DNA of 64,000 nucleotides, from contig JBNKVT010000052.1 in the NCBI GenBank assembly GCA_050299335.1, positions 94,079 through 158,078 on the forward strand, given 5' to 3'. The notes beneath the pieces were generated by a model that was not told where the DNA came from, ran no database searches, and saw only the letters and a list, made by a program, of their open reading frames with translations. Below, piece after piece: positions 32,693 through 41,421 of this stretch. Origin of the DNA: JBNKVT01 sp050299335 (GTDB taxonomy: Bacteria > Pseudomonadota > Alphaproteobacteria > Rhodobacterales > Rhodobacteraceae). The first letter of the stretch is position 1. Every line of letters begins with the position of its first letter. A program made the position numbers and the translations under genes.

Positions 32693-34990
32693 ATGGATAA
32701 ATTCGGTGTCAGCCAGTCACCCAACCGCGTCGAGGATCTCCGGCTGCTGACCGGCAGGGGCCGGTTCGTCGACGATATCGTGCCCGAGGGCGCGGCCCAT
32801 GCCGTGTTCTTCCGCTCGCCCGTCGCCCATGCTGAAATCAGGGAGCTGGACGTGTCGGCGGCGAAGGACGCGCCCGGGGTGATCGCGGTCTACACGGCGG
32901 CGGATTTCGGCGCGAAGATGAAGAACGAGATGATGGCCGGCACCGGACCCAGCCGCGACGGCACCCCGGGGGCGGCGCCGCGCCGTCCGGTTCTGGCCGA
33001 TGAGCGGGTGCGGTTCGTGGGCGAGGCGCTGGCGGTGGTGATCGCCGAAAGTGTGGCCGCCGGGACCGATGCCGCCGAACTGATCGACTTCGATTACGAG
33101 GACCTTCCCGTCCATGTCGCCACCGCCACCGGCGGACCACTGATCCATCCCGAAGCTCCGGACAATATCGCCCGCGACTGGGCCTTTGGCGACGAGGCTG
33201 CGACCGATGCCGCTTTTGCCGGTGCCGCCCACACGGTGCGGCTGGAGCTGGAGAACAACCGCATCCACTGTGCCTCGATGGAGCCGCGCGGCTGTTTCGC
33301 CGAATGGGAAGCCGACCGGCTGCATGTCTCGGTAAACGGGCAGGGGGTTTGGGGGCCGAAGAACGAGTTGGCCGACAAGATGCATCTGGACCCGGCGCAG
33401 GTGCGCGTCACCAACCCCGATGTCGGCGGCGGTTTCGGGATGAAGGGTTTCAACCACCCCGAGACCTTTGCCGTCGCCTTTGCCGCCCGTGAGCTGGGCC
33501 GTCCGGTGCGCTGGATGTCGACACGGGCCGAGGCGATGCTGACCGACAATGGCGGGCGCGATCTGGTGACCGTGGCCGAGGCGGCCTTCGATGCCGATCA
33601 GAAGCTGACGGCTGTGCGGATAAATTCCGTTGCGAATATGGGCGCTTACAACTCGATGTTCGCGCAGTTCATCCAGACCGATGTCGGCATGAAGGTGCTG
33701 CCGGGTGTCTATGATTTCCAGACCGTGTTCAGCAATGTGAAACTGGTCTACACCAACACCGCCCCCGTCGATGCCTATCGCGGCGCGGGCCGTCCGGAAT
33801 CGATCTATCTGATCGAGCGGCTGATGGACCTTTCCGCCAAGGAACTGGGTGTCGATCCCTATGAGCTGCGCCGCAAGAACTTCATCCCGGCTTCGAAGAT
33901 GCCCTACGAGACGGTGGTCGGCGAGACTTATGATGTCGGCGATTTCGATCGGGTGCTGACGCGCGCCGAGAAAGAGGCTGACGTGGCCGGGTTTGCGGCG
34001 CGGAAGGCCGAAAGTGCGACGAAGGGCAAGCTGCGGGGGATCGGCCTCAGCTACTATATCGAGTCGATTCTTGGGGACCAGAACGAGACGACGAAGATCG
34101 AGTTTGACGCCGACGGCATGGTCAATCTCTATGTCGGCACCCAGTCGAACGGGCAGGGGCACGAGACGGTGTTCGCCCAGATCCTGCATTCGCGCGCCGG
34201 TATTCCCTTCGAGAAGATCCGCTTCATTCAAGGTGACAGCGACCTGATCGCCAAGGGTGGCGGTACCGGGGGGTCGCGCTCGGTCACCATGCAGGGCAAC
34301 TCGATCAACGCGACGGCCGATATCATGGTCGGCAATTACAAGGACCTCGCCGGCGAGGAATTGGAAGTGGCCAAACCCGACATCGTCTTCGAGGACGGGG
34401 TATTCTCGGTCGCCGGGACCGACAAGCGCATCACGCTGATGGACTTGTCGGTGAAGGCGCGGGAGAAGGGCCTGGCGGAGTTGCTGGTCACCGAATTCGA
34501 GAATGTGGTTCCGGGGCGCTCCTACCCCAACGGCGCCCATTTCGCCGAGGTCGAGGTTGATTCCGACACCGGCAAGGTCGATCTGGTGAAATACACCGTG
34601 GTCGACGATTTCGGTGTGCTGATGAACCCGAAACTCGCTGAAGGCCAGGTGCATGGCGGTGTGGCGCAAGGCTTCGGCCAGGCGGTGACCGAGCAGGTGG
34701 CCTATACCGAGGACGGCCAGCTGCTGTCGGGATCCTTCATGGATTACGGGATGCCGCGGGCTGACGACCTGCCGATGATGCCGTTCAGCGCCGAACTGGT
34801 CCCGTCGACCGCCAACGATATCGGCATGAAGGGCTGCGGCGAGGCCGGGACGGTCGGTGCCTTGGCCGCCGTGACCAATGCTGCGCTGGACGCGGTCTGG
34901 GAACTGGGCGTGCGTCAGGTCGACATGCCGCTGACCCCGGTTCGCATGTGGGGCTGGATCAATAGCGCTTCGAAGGTCGCCGCCGAGTGA
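32693..34990 (+). CDS. Molybdopterin-binding large subunit, xanthine dehydrogenase/CoxL (form II) family
   Basis: A 765-residue molybdenum hydroxylase large subunit. It has an N-terminal aldehyde oxidase a/b hammerhead domain (DLRLLTGRGRFVDDI) and the molybdopterin-binding domain with VGGGFGMKGF, AYRGAGRPE (about 360; this replaces the AYxCSFR of true CO dehydrogenase, hence form II), GQGHET (about 486) and KGCGEAG (about 714, active-site Glu). It should oxidise an aldehyde, purine or aromatic N-heterocycle. The FAD (medium) and 2Fe-2S (small) subunit genes are not adjacent, so partners must be encoded elsewhere. It is followed with overlap (GTGA) by a GNAT gene. Confidence 0.88.
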   Translation: MDKFGVSQSPNRVEDLRLLTGRGRFVDDIVPEGAAHAVFFRSPVAHAEIRELDVSAAKDAPGVIAVYTAADFGAKMKNEMMAGTGPSRDGTPGAAPRRPVLADERVRFVGEALAVVIAESVAAGTDAAELIDFDYEDLPVHVATATGGPLIHPEAPDNIARDWAFGDEAATDAAFAGAAHTVRLELENNRIHCASMEPRGCFAEWEADRLHVSVNGQGVWGPKNELADKMHLDPAQVRVTNPDVGGGFGMKGFNHPETFAVAFAARELGRPVRWMSTRAEAMLTDNGGRDLVTVAEAAFDADQKLTAVRINSVANMGAYNSMFAQFIQTDVGMKVLPGVYDFQTVFSNVKLVYTNTAPVDAYRGAGRPESIYLIERLMDLSAKELGVDPYELRRKNFIPASKMPYETVVGETYDVGDFDRVLTRAEKEADVAGFAARKAESATKGKLRGIGLSYYIESILGDQNETTKIEFDADGMVNLYVGTQSNGQGHETVFAQILHSRAGIPFEKIRFIQGDSDLIAKGGGTGGSRSVTMQGNSINATADIMVGNYKDLAGEELEVAKPDIVFEDGVFSVAGTDKRITLMDLSVKAREKGLAELLVTEFENVVPGRSYPNGAHFAEVEVDSDTGKVDLVKYTVVDDFGVLMNPKLAEGQVHGGVAQGFGQAVTEQVAYTEDGQLLSGSFMDYGMPRADDLPMMPFSAELVPSTANDIGMKGCGEAGTVGALAAVTNAALDAVWELGVRQVDMPLTPVRMWGWINSASKVAAE

Positions 34991-35451
34991 GCGGGCTGAG
35001 CTTCACGCTCGACCCGGTCACTTCCGATGAGGTGCTGGCGCTGATCGCCACGCATCTTAAGCAAATGCGGTCGCAAAGCCCGGCCTGTTCGGTGCATGCG
35101 ATGGATGTTTCCGGGCTTCAGGGCCCGGACATGCGGTTCTGGTCGGTTTGGGAAAGCGACGCTCTGGTCGGCTGCGGGGCGTTGAAAAGGCTCTCCGAGA
35201 CCGAGGGCGAGATCAAGTCGATGCATGTTCTGGCCGTCCATCGCGGCAAGGGATATTCCAAGGCGATCCTGGCGCATATCGAGGCGGCAGCCAGGGAATC
35301 CGGGATCACGCGGCTGAGCCTTGAGACCGGTTCGCAGCCGGAATTCGCACCGGCCCGCGCGCTCTATGCCCGTGCGGGCTATTCGACATGTGCGCCCTTT
35401 GGCGACTACACTGACGATCCCAATTCCGCCTTCATGACACGGGAACTTTGA
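34987..35451 (+). CDS. GNAT-family N-acetyltransferase
   Basis: A 154-residue GNAT. The acetyl-CoA loop is MHVLAVHRGKGYSKAILAHI (motif A, R/QxxGxG/A as RGKGYS), then the beta5 strand GITRLSLETGSQ, then ARALYARAGYSTCAPFGDY and the end NSAFMTREL, typical of the YjcF/PhnO-like bacterial group. Starts with GTG, overlapping the molybdoenzyme stop. Substrate unknown. The NYN gene begins 4 nt after its stop, so this is an operon of at least four genes. Confidence 0.88.
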   Translation: MSGLSFTLDPVTSDEVLALIATHLKQMRSQSPACSVHAMDVSGLQGPDMRFWSVWESDALVGCGALKRLSETEGEIKSMHVLAVHRGKGYSKAILAHIEAAARESGITRLSLETGSQPEFAPARALYARAGYSTCAPFGDYTDDPNSAFMTREL

Positions 35452-35455
35452 ACGC

Positions 35456-36196
35456 ATGTCCGACGGCACTGACAACAAGCGCCTTGCCGTCCTGATCGAC
35501 GCCGACAACGCCTCTGCCAGGATCGTCGATGGCCTTTTCGAGGAAATCGCCCGTCTCGGCGAAGCCTCGGTCCGGCGCATCTATGGCGACCTGTCGATGG
35601 CCAATCTCAAGCCCTGGGTCGATGTTCTGCATCGTCACGCGATCCTGCCGCAGCAGAATTTCTCGGCAACGCGCGGCAAGAACGCCTCGGATATCGCGCT
35701 GGTGATCGACGCGATGGACCTTTTGCATGCCGGGCGGCTGGACGGGATCTGTCTGGTGTCTTCGGATAGCGACTTCACCCGGCTGGCGGCGCGTATCCGC
35801 GAACAGGGGCTCGATGTCTACGGCTTCGGCGAGCAGAAGACGCCGGAAAGCTTCCGCATGGCCTGCAAGCGGTTCATCTATACCGAAAACCTCCTGCCCG
35901 AACCCGACGCCGCCCCCAATGCCAAGGCGAGCCAGCCCGAGAAGAAACTGCCGCCCTCGAAGGCGACGCCGCTGATCAACCGGGCGCTCAACCAGCTTGA
36001 TGAGGGCGATGGCTGGTATCACCTCGGCGTGGTCGGCAAGATCCTCGCCAATCTTCAGGCCGATTTCGATCCTCGGACCTATGGCTGCCGCAATCTTTCG
36101 GAACTGGCCGACAAGACCGGGGCCTTCGAGGTGAAGCGACCCGAAGGCGGGGGGATCGTGATCCGGCCGAAGAAGGGGCGGGGCAGGAAGGCCTGA
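35456..36196 (+). CDS. NYN-domain ribonuclease with C-terminal OST-HTH/LOTUS domain
   Basis: A 246-residue protein. The N-terminal NYN (PIN-like) nuclease domain has acidic residues in LIDADNAS, SDIALVIDAMDLL and VSSDSDFTRLAARIRE, a pattern shared with YacP/LabA-like RNases. After a Pro/Lys linker (about 150-165) a winged-helix OST-HTH/LOTUS module follows (TPLINRALNQLDEGDGWYHLG ... GCRNLSELADKTGAFEVKR), which binds RNA. Likely an RNA-processing or RNA-decay enzyme in the cytosol. Co-transcribed with the GNAT and thioesterase genes. Confidence 0.9.
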   Translation: MSDGTDNKRLAVLIDADNASARIVDGLFEEIARLGEASVRRIYGDLSMANLKPWVDVLHRHAILPQQNFSATRGKNASDIALVIDAMDLLHAGRLDGICLVSSDSDFTRLAARIREQGLDVYGFGEQKTPESFRMACKRFIYTENLLPEPDAAPNAKASQPEKKLPPSKATPLINRALNQLDEGDGWYHLGVVGKILANLQADFDPRTYGCRNLSELADKTGAFEVKRPEGGGIVIRPKKGRGRKA

Positions 36197-36197
36197 G

Positions 36198-36620
36198 ATG
36201 GACATGCTGGCCCCCGAGATCGCCGCGAAAATCCGCGACAGTTTCGCCCGCCAGTCGATGATGCGCTCGATCGGGGCGGAGATTGTTTCTCTGGCGCCGG
36301 GTCGCGTGACTCTGGCCGCACCAGTGCTGGAAGGGTTCCGGCAGCAGCAGGATTTCGGCCATGCCGGGCTGACCTTCGCGCTGGGGGACAGTGCGGCGGG
36401 CTATTCGGCTCTGTCGGTGATGCCGCCGGAAGTGGACGTGCTGACCGTGGAGATGAAGATCAATCTTCTTGCCCCGGCCTCGGGACGTCTGGTGGCCGAA
36501 GGGCGGGTGGTGAAGCCGGGCAAGCGGCTGGTGGTGGTGGCCGCCGATGTCTGGGCCGAGGAGGGTGGCGAGCGGCGGCAGGTGGCGCTGCTGCAGGGGA
36601 CGATGATCCCGGTCGGATAG
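36198..36620 (+). CDS. PaaI-family hotdog thioesterase
   Basis: A 140-residue hotdog-fold acyl-CoA thioesterase. The family motif is QDFGHAGLTFALGDSAAGYSAL (an HGG-like turn followed by the catalytic acidic residue in the helix), then VEMKINLLAPASG and GRLVAEGRVVKPGKRL. It hydrolyses acyl- or phenylacyl-CoA; the substrate is not readable. The ATG follows the NYN stop at once (TGAGATG). Confidence 0.87.
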   Translation: MDMLAPEIAAKIRDSFARQSMMRSIGAEIVSLAPGRVTLAAPVLEGFRQQQDFGHAGLTFALGDSAAGYSALSVMPPEVDVLTVEMKINLLAPASGRLVAEGRVVKPGKRLVVVAADVWAEEGGERRQVALLQGTMIPVG

Positions 36621-36684
36621 GTGGCTCTGGACAATCCAGGCGGGCGGGTCCAGAAGGGCGGGCCTTTCATTCCGAGAGTTTCCC

Positions 36685-37596
36685 ATGCCCCGCCCAACGC
36701 CTCTTTCGTGGTTCTTCCTCTGCCTGCTCGCGGTGATCTGGGGCGGCTCGTTTCTGGCTGTCGAACTGGCGCTGCCAGGGTTCGCTCCGCTGACCATCGC
36801 CGCAATCCGGATCGCCATGGCCGCGGTGATCCTGACCGCCGTCAGCTTCGCCCTTGGCCACGGGCTGCCGGGGGCGGGGGGTGCGACGGGGCGGCGGATC
36901 TGGGCGCATGTTCTGGGGATGGCGCTTTTGTCCAACGCGGTGCCATTCTCGCTGCTGAGCTGGGGGCAGAAATACGTCACCTCGGGCTATGCCGGGATCA
37001 CCATGGCGCTGGTGCCGCTGATGGTGCTGCCGCTGGCGCATGTCTTCGTGCCTGGAGAGCGGATGAGCCTCAGGCGGGGGATCGGGTTTCTGGTCGGATT
37101 CGTCGGGGTGGTGCTGCTGATCGGCCCGGGCTCGATCCTGGGGTCGAGCAATACCGAGGCCGAGCAACTGGCCCGGCTGGCCTGTCTTGGGGCGGCGGGG
37201 TGCTATGCCTGCGGGTCGATCATCACGAGGCTCTGCCCGCCGGTGCCCTTGCCGGCCTTCTCGGCGGCGGCGCTGATCCTGGCCACGCTCTGCCTCACTC
37301 CGGTGGCGCTGGCCGTCGAGGGCTGGCCGGAGGCGGCATCGGCGCAGGCCTGGGGAGCGGTGATCTATCTGGGGCTGTTGCCGACGGCTTTCGCGACGCT
37401 CTTGCTGGTCCATGTGATCCGGACGGCGGGCCCGTCCTTCATGAGCCTCGTCAACTATCAGGTGCCGGTCTGGGCTGTCGTCTTCGGGATGGTCTTCCTG
37501 GGCGAGAGCCTGCCGGTGCAGTTCCTGGCGGCCCTGGGGCTGATCCTGGCGGGGCTGGCGATTTCTCAGACGAGGGGGCCCAAGCGGAGCGGGTGA
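36685..37596 (+). CDS. DMT-superfamily (EamA) transporter
   Basis: A 303-residue inner-membrane protein with about ten transmembrane helices in two EamA repeats (residues about 10-140 and 155-295). It opens FFLCLLAVIWGGSFLAVELA, with the usual WGGSF, and contains RIAMAAVIL and YVTSGYAGITMALVPL. Probably an exporter of amino acids or other metabolites. It lies 64 nt after the thioesterase gene and is the last gene on the plus strand before the convergent peptide transporter operon. Confidence 0.9.
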   Translation: MPRPTPLSWFFLCLLAVIWGGSFLAVELALPGFAPLTIAAIRIAMAAVILTAVSFALGHGLPGAGGATGRRIWAHVLGMALLSNAVPFSLLSWGQKYVTSGYAGITMALVPLMVLPLAHVFVPGERMSLRRGIGFLVGFVGVVLLIGPGSILGSSNTEAEQLARLACLGAAGCYACGSIITRLCPPVPLPAFSAAALILATLCLTPVALAVEGWPEAASAQAWGAVIYLGLLPTAFATLLLVHVIRTAGPSFMSLVNYQVPVWAVVFGMVFLGESLPVQFLAALGLILAGLAISQTRGPKRSG

Positions 37597-37664
37597 ACGG
37601 TCGGGGCCTTCTGCCCCCGAACATCTTGGCGCTGGGCATGGCCCCTTCGGAGGCTCAAATGTCG

Positions 37665-38570
37665 CTATCGGCCCCGAATTCTCGGATCGAGCGCGTCGCG
37701 AAGGCCGTCGCCCATGAAATTGACGCTCATTACCGTGAGCGAAATGGCGATGCCGGGCCAGATGACGCGCTCGGGATATTCGCGTAACCCGTCGGTGCCG
37801 TCGAGCAGGAGGCGGCCCCAGGTGGGGAAGTCGGGGGGAAAACCGAGGCCAAGGAAGGACAAAGCACTTTCGGTGATGATCGCGGTGGCGATGCCGAGTG
37901 TGGCCGAGACCAGGATCGGCGACAGGATGTTGGGCAGCATGTGACGGAGGATGATCCGCCTGTTGGGCGTCCCGATGGAGCGTGCCGCAAGGACGAATTC
38001 CCTCTCCTTCAGCGCCAGAACCTCGCCACGGACGATGCGGGCGGTGTTCATCCACGAGGTGATGCCGATGACGGTGACGATCAGGATGAAGATGCCGGTC
38101 TCAGGCCCGAAGGCGGCCCTCAACGGGTCGCGGAACAGCAGGATCGACACCAGCAGCAGCGGCAGGATCGGCAGCGCCAGGAACAGGTCGGTCAGCCGCA
38201 TCAACAGCCCGTCGAGCCGCCGGAAATACCCCGCCAGCACCCCGATCAGCGTGCCCAGCAGGATCGACAGCGCCATCGCCAGCAGCCCCACCGAAACCGA
38301 GGTCTGCCCGCCCAGCATCATCCTTGCCAGTATGTCGCGGCCCAGCTGGTCGGTGCCGAAGGGATGCGCCAGGCTCGGGCCCTGGTTGCGGGCGCGGATG
38401 TCGATATAGGTGGCGTCGATGGTCCAGATATACGGGCCCAGCACCACCGCGGCGACGATCAGAAAGAACAGGAAGGTGAAGATCAGCGCGCCCTTGTGGG
38501 TCTTGTACTGATCCCAGACGTCGCGCCAGGGGGAACGGGGCTCTTCCTCGATGATCTCAGGCTCAGTCAT
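37665..38570 (-). CDS. Peptide ABC transporter permease, DppC/OppC type
   Basis: A 301-residue permease. An N-terminal OppC-like segment and TM helix (GALIFTFLFFLIVAAVVLG) is followed by the FGTDQLGRDILARMMLGGQ motif and the EAA loop VLALKEREFVLAARSIGTPNRR, with about six TM helices. It forms the channel with the DppB protein; the genes overlap by 8 nt. It is the last gene of the ABC operon that runs from 43408 to 37665 on the minus strand. Confidence 0.93.
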   Translation of the reverse strand: MTEPEIIEEEPRSPWRDVWDQYKTHKGALIFTFLFFLIVAAVVLGPYIWTIDATYIDIRARNQGPSLAHPFGTDQLGRDILARMMLGGQTSVSVGLLAMALSILLGTLIGVLAGYFRRLDGLLMRLTDLFLALPILPLLLVSILLFRDPLRAAFGPETGIFILIVTVIGITSWMNTARIVRGEVLALKEREFVLAARSIGTPNRRIILRHMLPNILSPILVSATLGIATAIITESALSFLGLGFPPDFPTWGRLLLDGTDGLREYPERVIWPGIAISLTVMSVNFMGDGLRDALDPRIRGR

Positions 38571-39570
38571 AGCGGATCCTAGGGTCGAGCATGCCGTAAA
38601 GCACGTCGGCGATGATGTTGAACAGCACGATGAGGATGGCGAAGATGAAGGTCAGGGTCTGCACCATCGGGATGTCGTTGGCATAGATCGCGGTGATCAG
38701 CAGCTGGCCGAGCCCGTTCACCTTGAACACCTGTTCGGTGATGATCGCCCCGCCGAAGATCTGCGGCACCCCGAGGGCGATGACCGTGACCACCGGGATC
38801 ATCGAATTGCGCAGGACATGGACCAGCACCACCGTGTGTTCCTTCACGCCCTTGGCGCGGGCGGTGCGCACATAGTCCTGATTGAGGTTGTCGAGCATCG
38901 AGGCGCGCATGAAGCGGCTGATCTGGGCGGCGTTATAGAGCGCGAGGACCGTCACCGGCATTACCATCTGCCGGACCTGGAGCTTGAAGGTCTCCCAACT
39001 GGTGACCTCGAGGGTGGTGTCGTAGATCGACGGGAACCAGCCGAGCCAGACCGAGAAGATCACGATCATCAGGACGCCGGTAAAGAAGGTCGGCACCGAG
39101 AACCCGACCATCGAGATGAAGGTGCCGATCTGGTCGAACCAGGAATACTGCCGGTAGGCCGAGATGATGCCGATGGGCAGCGCGATGGCGACGCCGACCA
39201 CGTAGGACAGGCCGACGACCCACAGCGTCTGCGGCATGCGCTGCATGACAATGTCCATGACCGGGGAACGGGTCTGCCAGGAGATCACCCGCTGCTGACC
39301 CTCGGCGAATGTCGTGCCGAAGAAATGGTCGAAATAGAACATCGGCTCGACGATGAAGAACTGCTGCAGCCATTTGACGAAGCGGATGTGGATCGGCTCG
39401 CCCAGGCCCAGTGCAAGCCGCATCTTCTCGCGGACTTCCGGCGGCACGGTCAGGGGGACCTGTGCCATCGGGTCGCCGGGGGACAGTTCCAGCAGCAGGA
39501 AGATGACAAGGGAGATGAACAGAAGCGTCGGGATCGCAACCAGCAGCCGGCGGATCGTGTAAGTCAGCAT
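38563..39570 (-). CDS. Peptide ABC transporter permease, DppB/OppB type
   Basis: A 335-residue permease starting MLTYTIRRLLVAIPTLLFIS, with LLLELSPGDPMAQ and the EAA loop DNLNQDYVRTARAKGVKEH. Six TM helices. Paired with the DppC-like gene (8-nt overlap). It is separated from the binding-protein gene upstream by a strong hairpin, which probably lowers permease expression relative to the binding protein. Confidence 0.94.
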   Translation of the reverse strand: MLTYTIRRLLVAIPTLLFISLVIFLLLELSPGDPMAQVPLTVPPEVREKMRLALGLGEPIHIRFVKWLQQFFIVEPMFYFDHFFGTTFAEGQQRVISWQTRSPVMDIVMQRMPQTLWVVGLSYVVGVAIALPIGIISAYRQYSWFDQIGTFISMVGFSVPTFFTGVLMIVIFSVWLGWFPSIYDTTLEVTSWETFKLQVRQMVMPVTVLALYNAAQISRFMRASMLDNLNQDYVRTARAKGVKEHTVVLVHVLRNSMIPVVTVIALGVPQIFGGAIITEQVFKVNGLGQLLITAIYANDIPMVQTLTFIFAILIVLFNIIADVLYGMLDPRIRYD

Positions 39571-39593
39571 ATACGACGCCTCGGATAATCGCC

Positions 39594-39637
39594 CTGAACG
39601 GAGAGGCCCGCGCCCCGAAGGGCACGGGCCGGTTCAG
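39594..39637 (-). promoter_or_regulatory. Strong intercistronic hairpin between binding-protein and permease genes
   Basis: On the minus strand GGCCCGTGCCC and GGGCGCGGGCC pair around a TTCG tetraloop, and outer bases CTGAAC and GTTCAG also pair. No T-tract. It sits directly after the periplasmic binding-protein gene, where such REP-like hairpins protect the 3' end of the abundant upstream message and give a higher binding-protein to permease ratio. Confidence 0.75.
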
Positions 39638-39645
39638 TCAGACAG

Positions 39646-41346
39646 TCAGTCGATGCGGTACCAGTCGGCCGCATTCCACAGCTCGCTGTCCCAGGTGTTC
39701 AACTGCACTCCACCCAGCGAGTTGGCATGGGCCGAGACGCGACCGCGATCCACCAGCGGCACGATGACGTAGGAGTCCTTGGTCAACATGTCGTTGAGCT
39801 TGCGCCCGATCTCGCCACGCTTTTCCAGATCACCGGTCTTGCCGAGCTCTGCGATGAGCGCGTCGAATTCCGGGTCGCAGTAGCGGTTGATGTTCTCGCC
39901 CTGCCACTGTGCTTCGGGCTTGGGCGCCTTGTCGCAGGTATGCTGGGCCAGATACGATTCCGGGTCGGTGCCGTCGAAGTTGTTGGCGTACATTTCCACG
40001 TCCGCATAGAACTTCTGGAACGTGTCCGGGCTGCCCGGGTCACCGCCGAAATAGACCGAGGCGTCGATGTTGCGAAGCTCGGTCTCGACGCCGATCTCTT
40101 CCCACCACTGCTTGATCAGCGCCTGGAAGTCCTGACGCACGGCGTTGGTCGAGGTCTGGTAGAGGATCGACAGACGCACACCGTCCTTGGCGCGGACACC
40201 GTCCGGACCGGGCACATAGCCCGCCTCGTCCAGCAGTGCCTTGGCACCTTCGATATCCTGGGTCAGGCAGTCGGTATTGTCCGAAGCGTAGATCGCCGGA
40301 GCCGGGACCAGGTTGCAGGTGGCGCGACCGGCCTGGCCGTAGCCGATCTCGACCAGCAATTCACGGTCGATGGCCATGGACAGCGCCTTGCGGACGCGCA
40401 TGTCGGACAGGAACGGATGCGGATGCGCCGCGGTCGAACGTTCGCCCTCCGGCAGGTCCGGGGAGGGATCGGTCATGTTCATCTCGATCCGCTCGACCAG
40501 CGAGCCGAAGGCCGAGACCGGGGTGCCCTTGCCGGCGGCGGCCATGCTTTCCAGCACGTCCGGGGCCAACTGCAGGTTCCAGGCGTAATCGTATTCGCCG
40601 GTCTCCAGAACCGCGCGGCCCGCCGCCGCCGCATCGCCGCCGCCCTTGAAGGTTAGCGTGGCGAAGGCCGGCTTGGCCGGATCGCGGTAGTTCTGGTTGG
40701 CTTCCATCGAGATCACGTCATTGGGCTTGAACTCGGTGACCACGAAGGGGCCTGTGCCGATGGGGCCAAAGTTGGCCTCGGTGCATTCCGGAGCCTTGGC
40801 ACCCAGACAGTCAGCGAACTGCGCGGCCTGGATGATCGGGGACTGGCCGCCCATGAACGGGCCATAGGGGTTCGGCTTCGGCTCGTTGAAGGTGACCTTG
40901 ACGGTCAGATCGTCCAGCGCCTCGACGCTGGAGACGCCCTCGAATTTCGCCAGCTGCGCGCAGCCGCCTTCGGGGTGCATGCAGTATTCGGCGGTGAACA
41001 CAACGTCAGCCGAAGTCACCGGGGTGCCGTCGGACCACAGAAGGCCCTCTTTCAGCTTCCAGGTGATGGTCAGGAGGTCCTCGGACACACCGCCATTGGC
41101 GAGTGTGGGGATTTCCTCAGCGAGATAAGGCACCAGCGCGCCTTCGGGATCGTAGCGGCCCAGCGGCTCGATTACCAGGCTGGCGCTTTCGATATCCTTG
41201 GTCCCGCTCGACAAATACGGGTTCAGGATCGAGGGTGCCTGCCAGTAGATGATGTTCACATGCCCGTCCGAGCCCCTTTCGGCCACGGCTGCACCCGCCA
41301 TCATCGCCACGGCGCTGGCGCCCAGTAGAAGCGATTTGAGTTTCAT
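39646..41346 (-). CDS. Peptide ABC transporter substrate-binding protein (family 5)
   Basis: A 566-residue exported solute-binding protein. The signal peptide is MKLKSLLLGASAVAMMAGAAVA (1-22, AxA cleavage). The SBP_bac_5 core has YDPEGALVPYLAEEIPT, LKEGLLWSDGTPVTSADVVF and PNDVISMEANQNYRDPAKP. It belongs to cluster C peptide/nickel/opine binding proteins. Cysteines are numerous (about eight), so disulfides are likely. GGGAG lies 8 nt before the ATG at 41346; an upstream in-frame start adds residues before the signal peptide and is rejected. Confidence 0.93.
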   Translation of the reverse strand: MKLKSLLLGASAVAMMAGAAVAERGSDGHVNIIYWQAPSILNPYLSSGTKDIESASLVIEPLGRYDPEGALVPYLAEEIPTLANGGVSEDLLTITWKLKEGLLWSDGTPVTSADVVFTAEYCMHPEGGCAQLAKFEGVSSVEALDDLTVKVTFNEPKPNPYGPFMGGQSPIIQAAQFADCLGAKAPECTEANFGPIGTGPFVVTEFKPNDVISMEANQNYRDPAKPAFATLTFKGGGDAAAAGRAVLETGEYDYAWNLQLAPDVLESMAAAGKGTPVSAFGSLVERIEMNMTDPSPDLPEGERSTAAHPHPFLSDMRVRKALSMAIDRELLVEIGYGQAGRATCNLVPAPAIYASDNTDCLTQDIEGAKALLDEAGYVPGPDGVRAKDGVRLSILYQTSTNAVRQDFQALIKQWWEEIGVETELRNIDASVYFGGDPGSPDTFQKFYADVEMYANNFDGTDPESYLAQHTCDKAPKPEAQWQGENINRYCDPEFDALIAELGKTGDLEKRGEIGRKLNDMLTKDSYVIVPLVDRGRVSAHANSLGGVQLNTWDSELWNAADWYRID

Positions 41347-41421
41347 GAAACTACTCCCTGTTTCAACTTTCACATTTCGCGGTCCGGGTACATCGCCCGG
41401 GCCGCATTCATGTTCCCGATG

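Noticed and set aside
32717..34669. 650-codon minus-strand frame opposite the CoxL-like gene
   Set aside because: Shadow of the molybdoenzyme reading frame.
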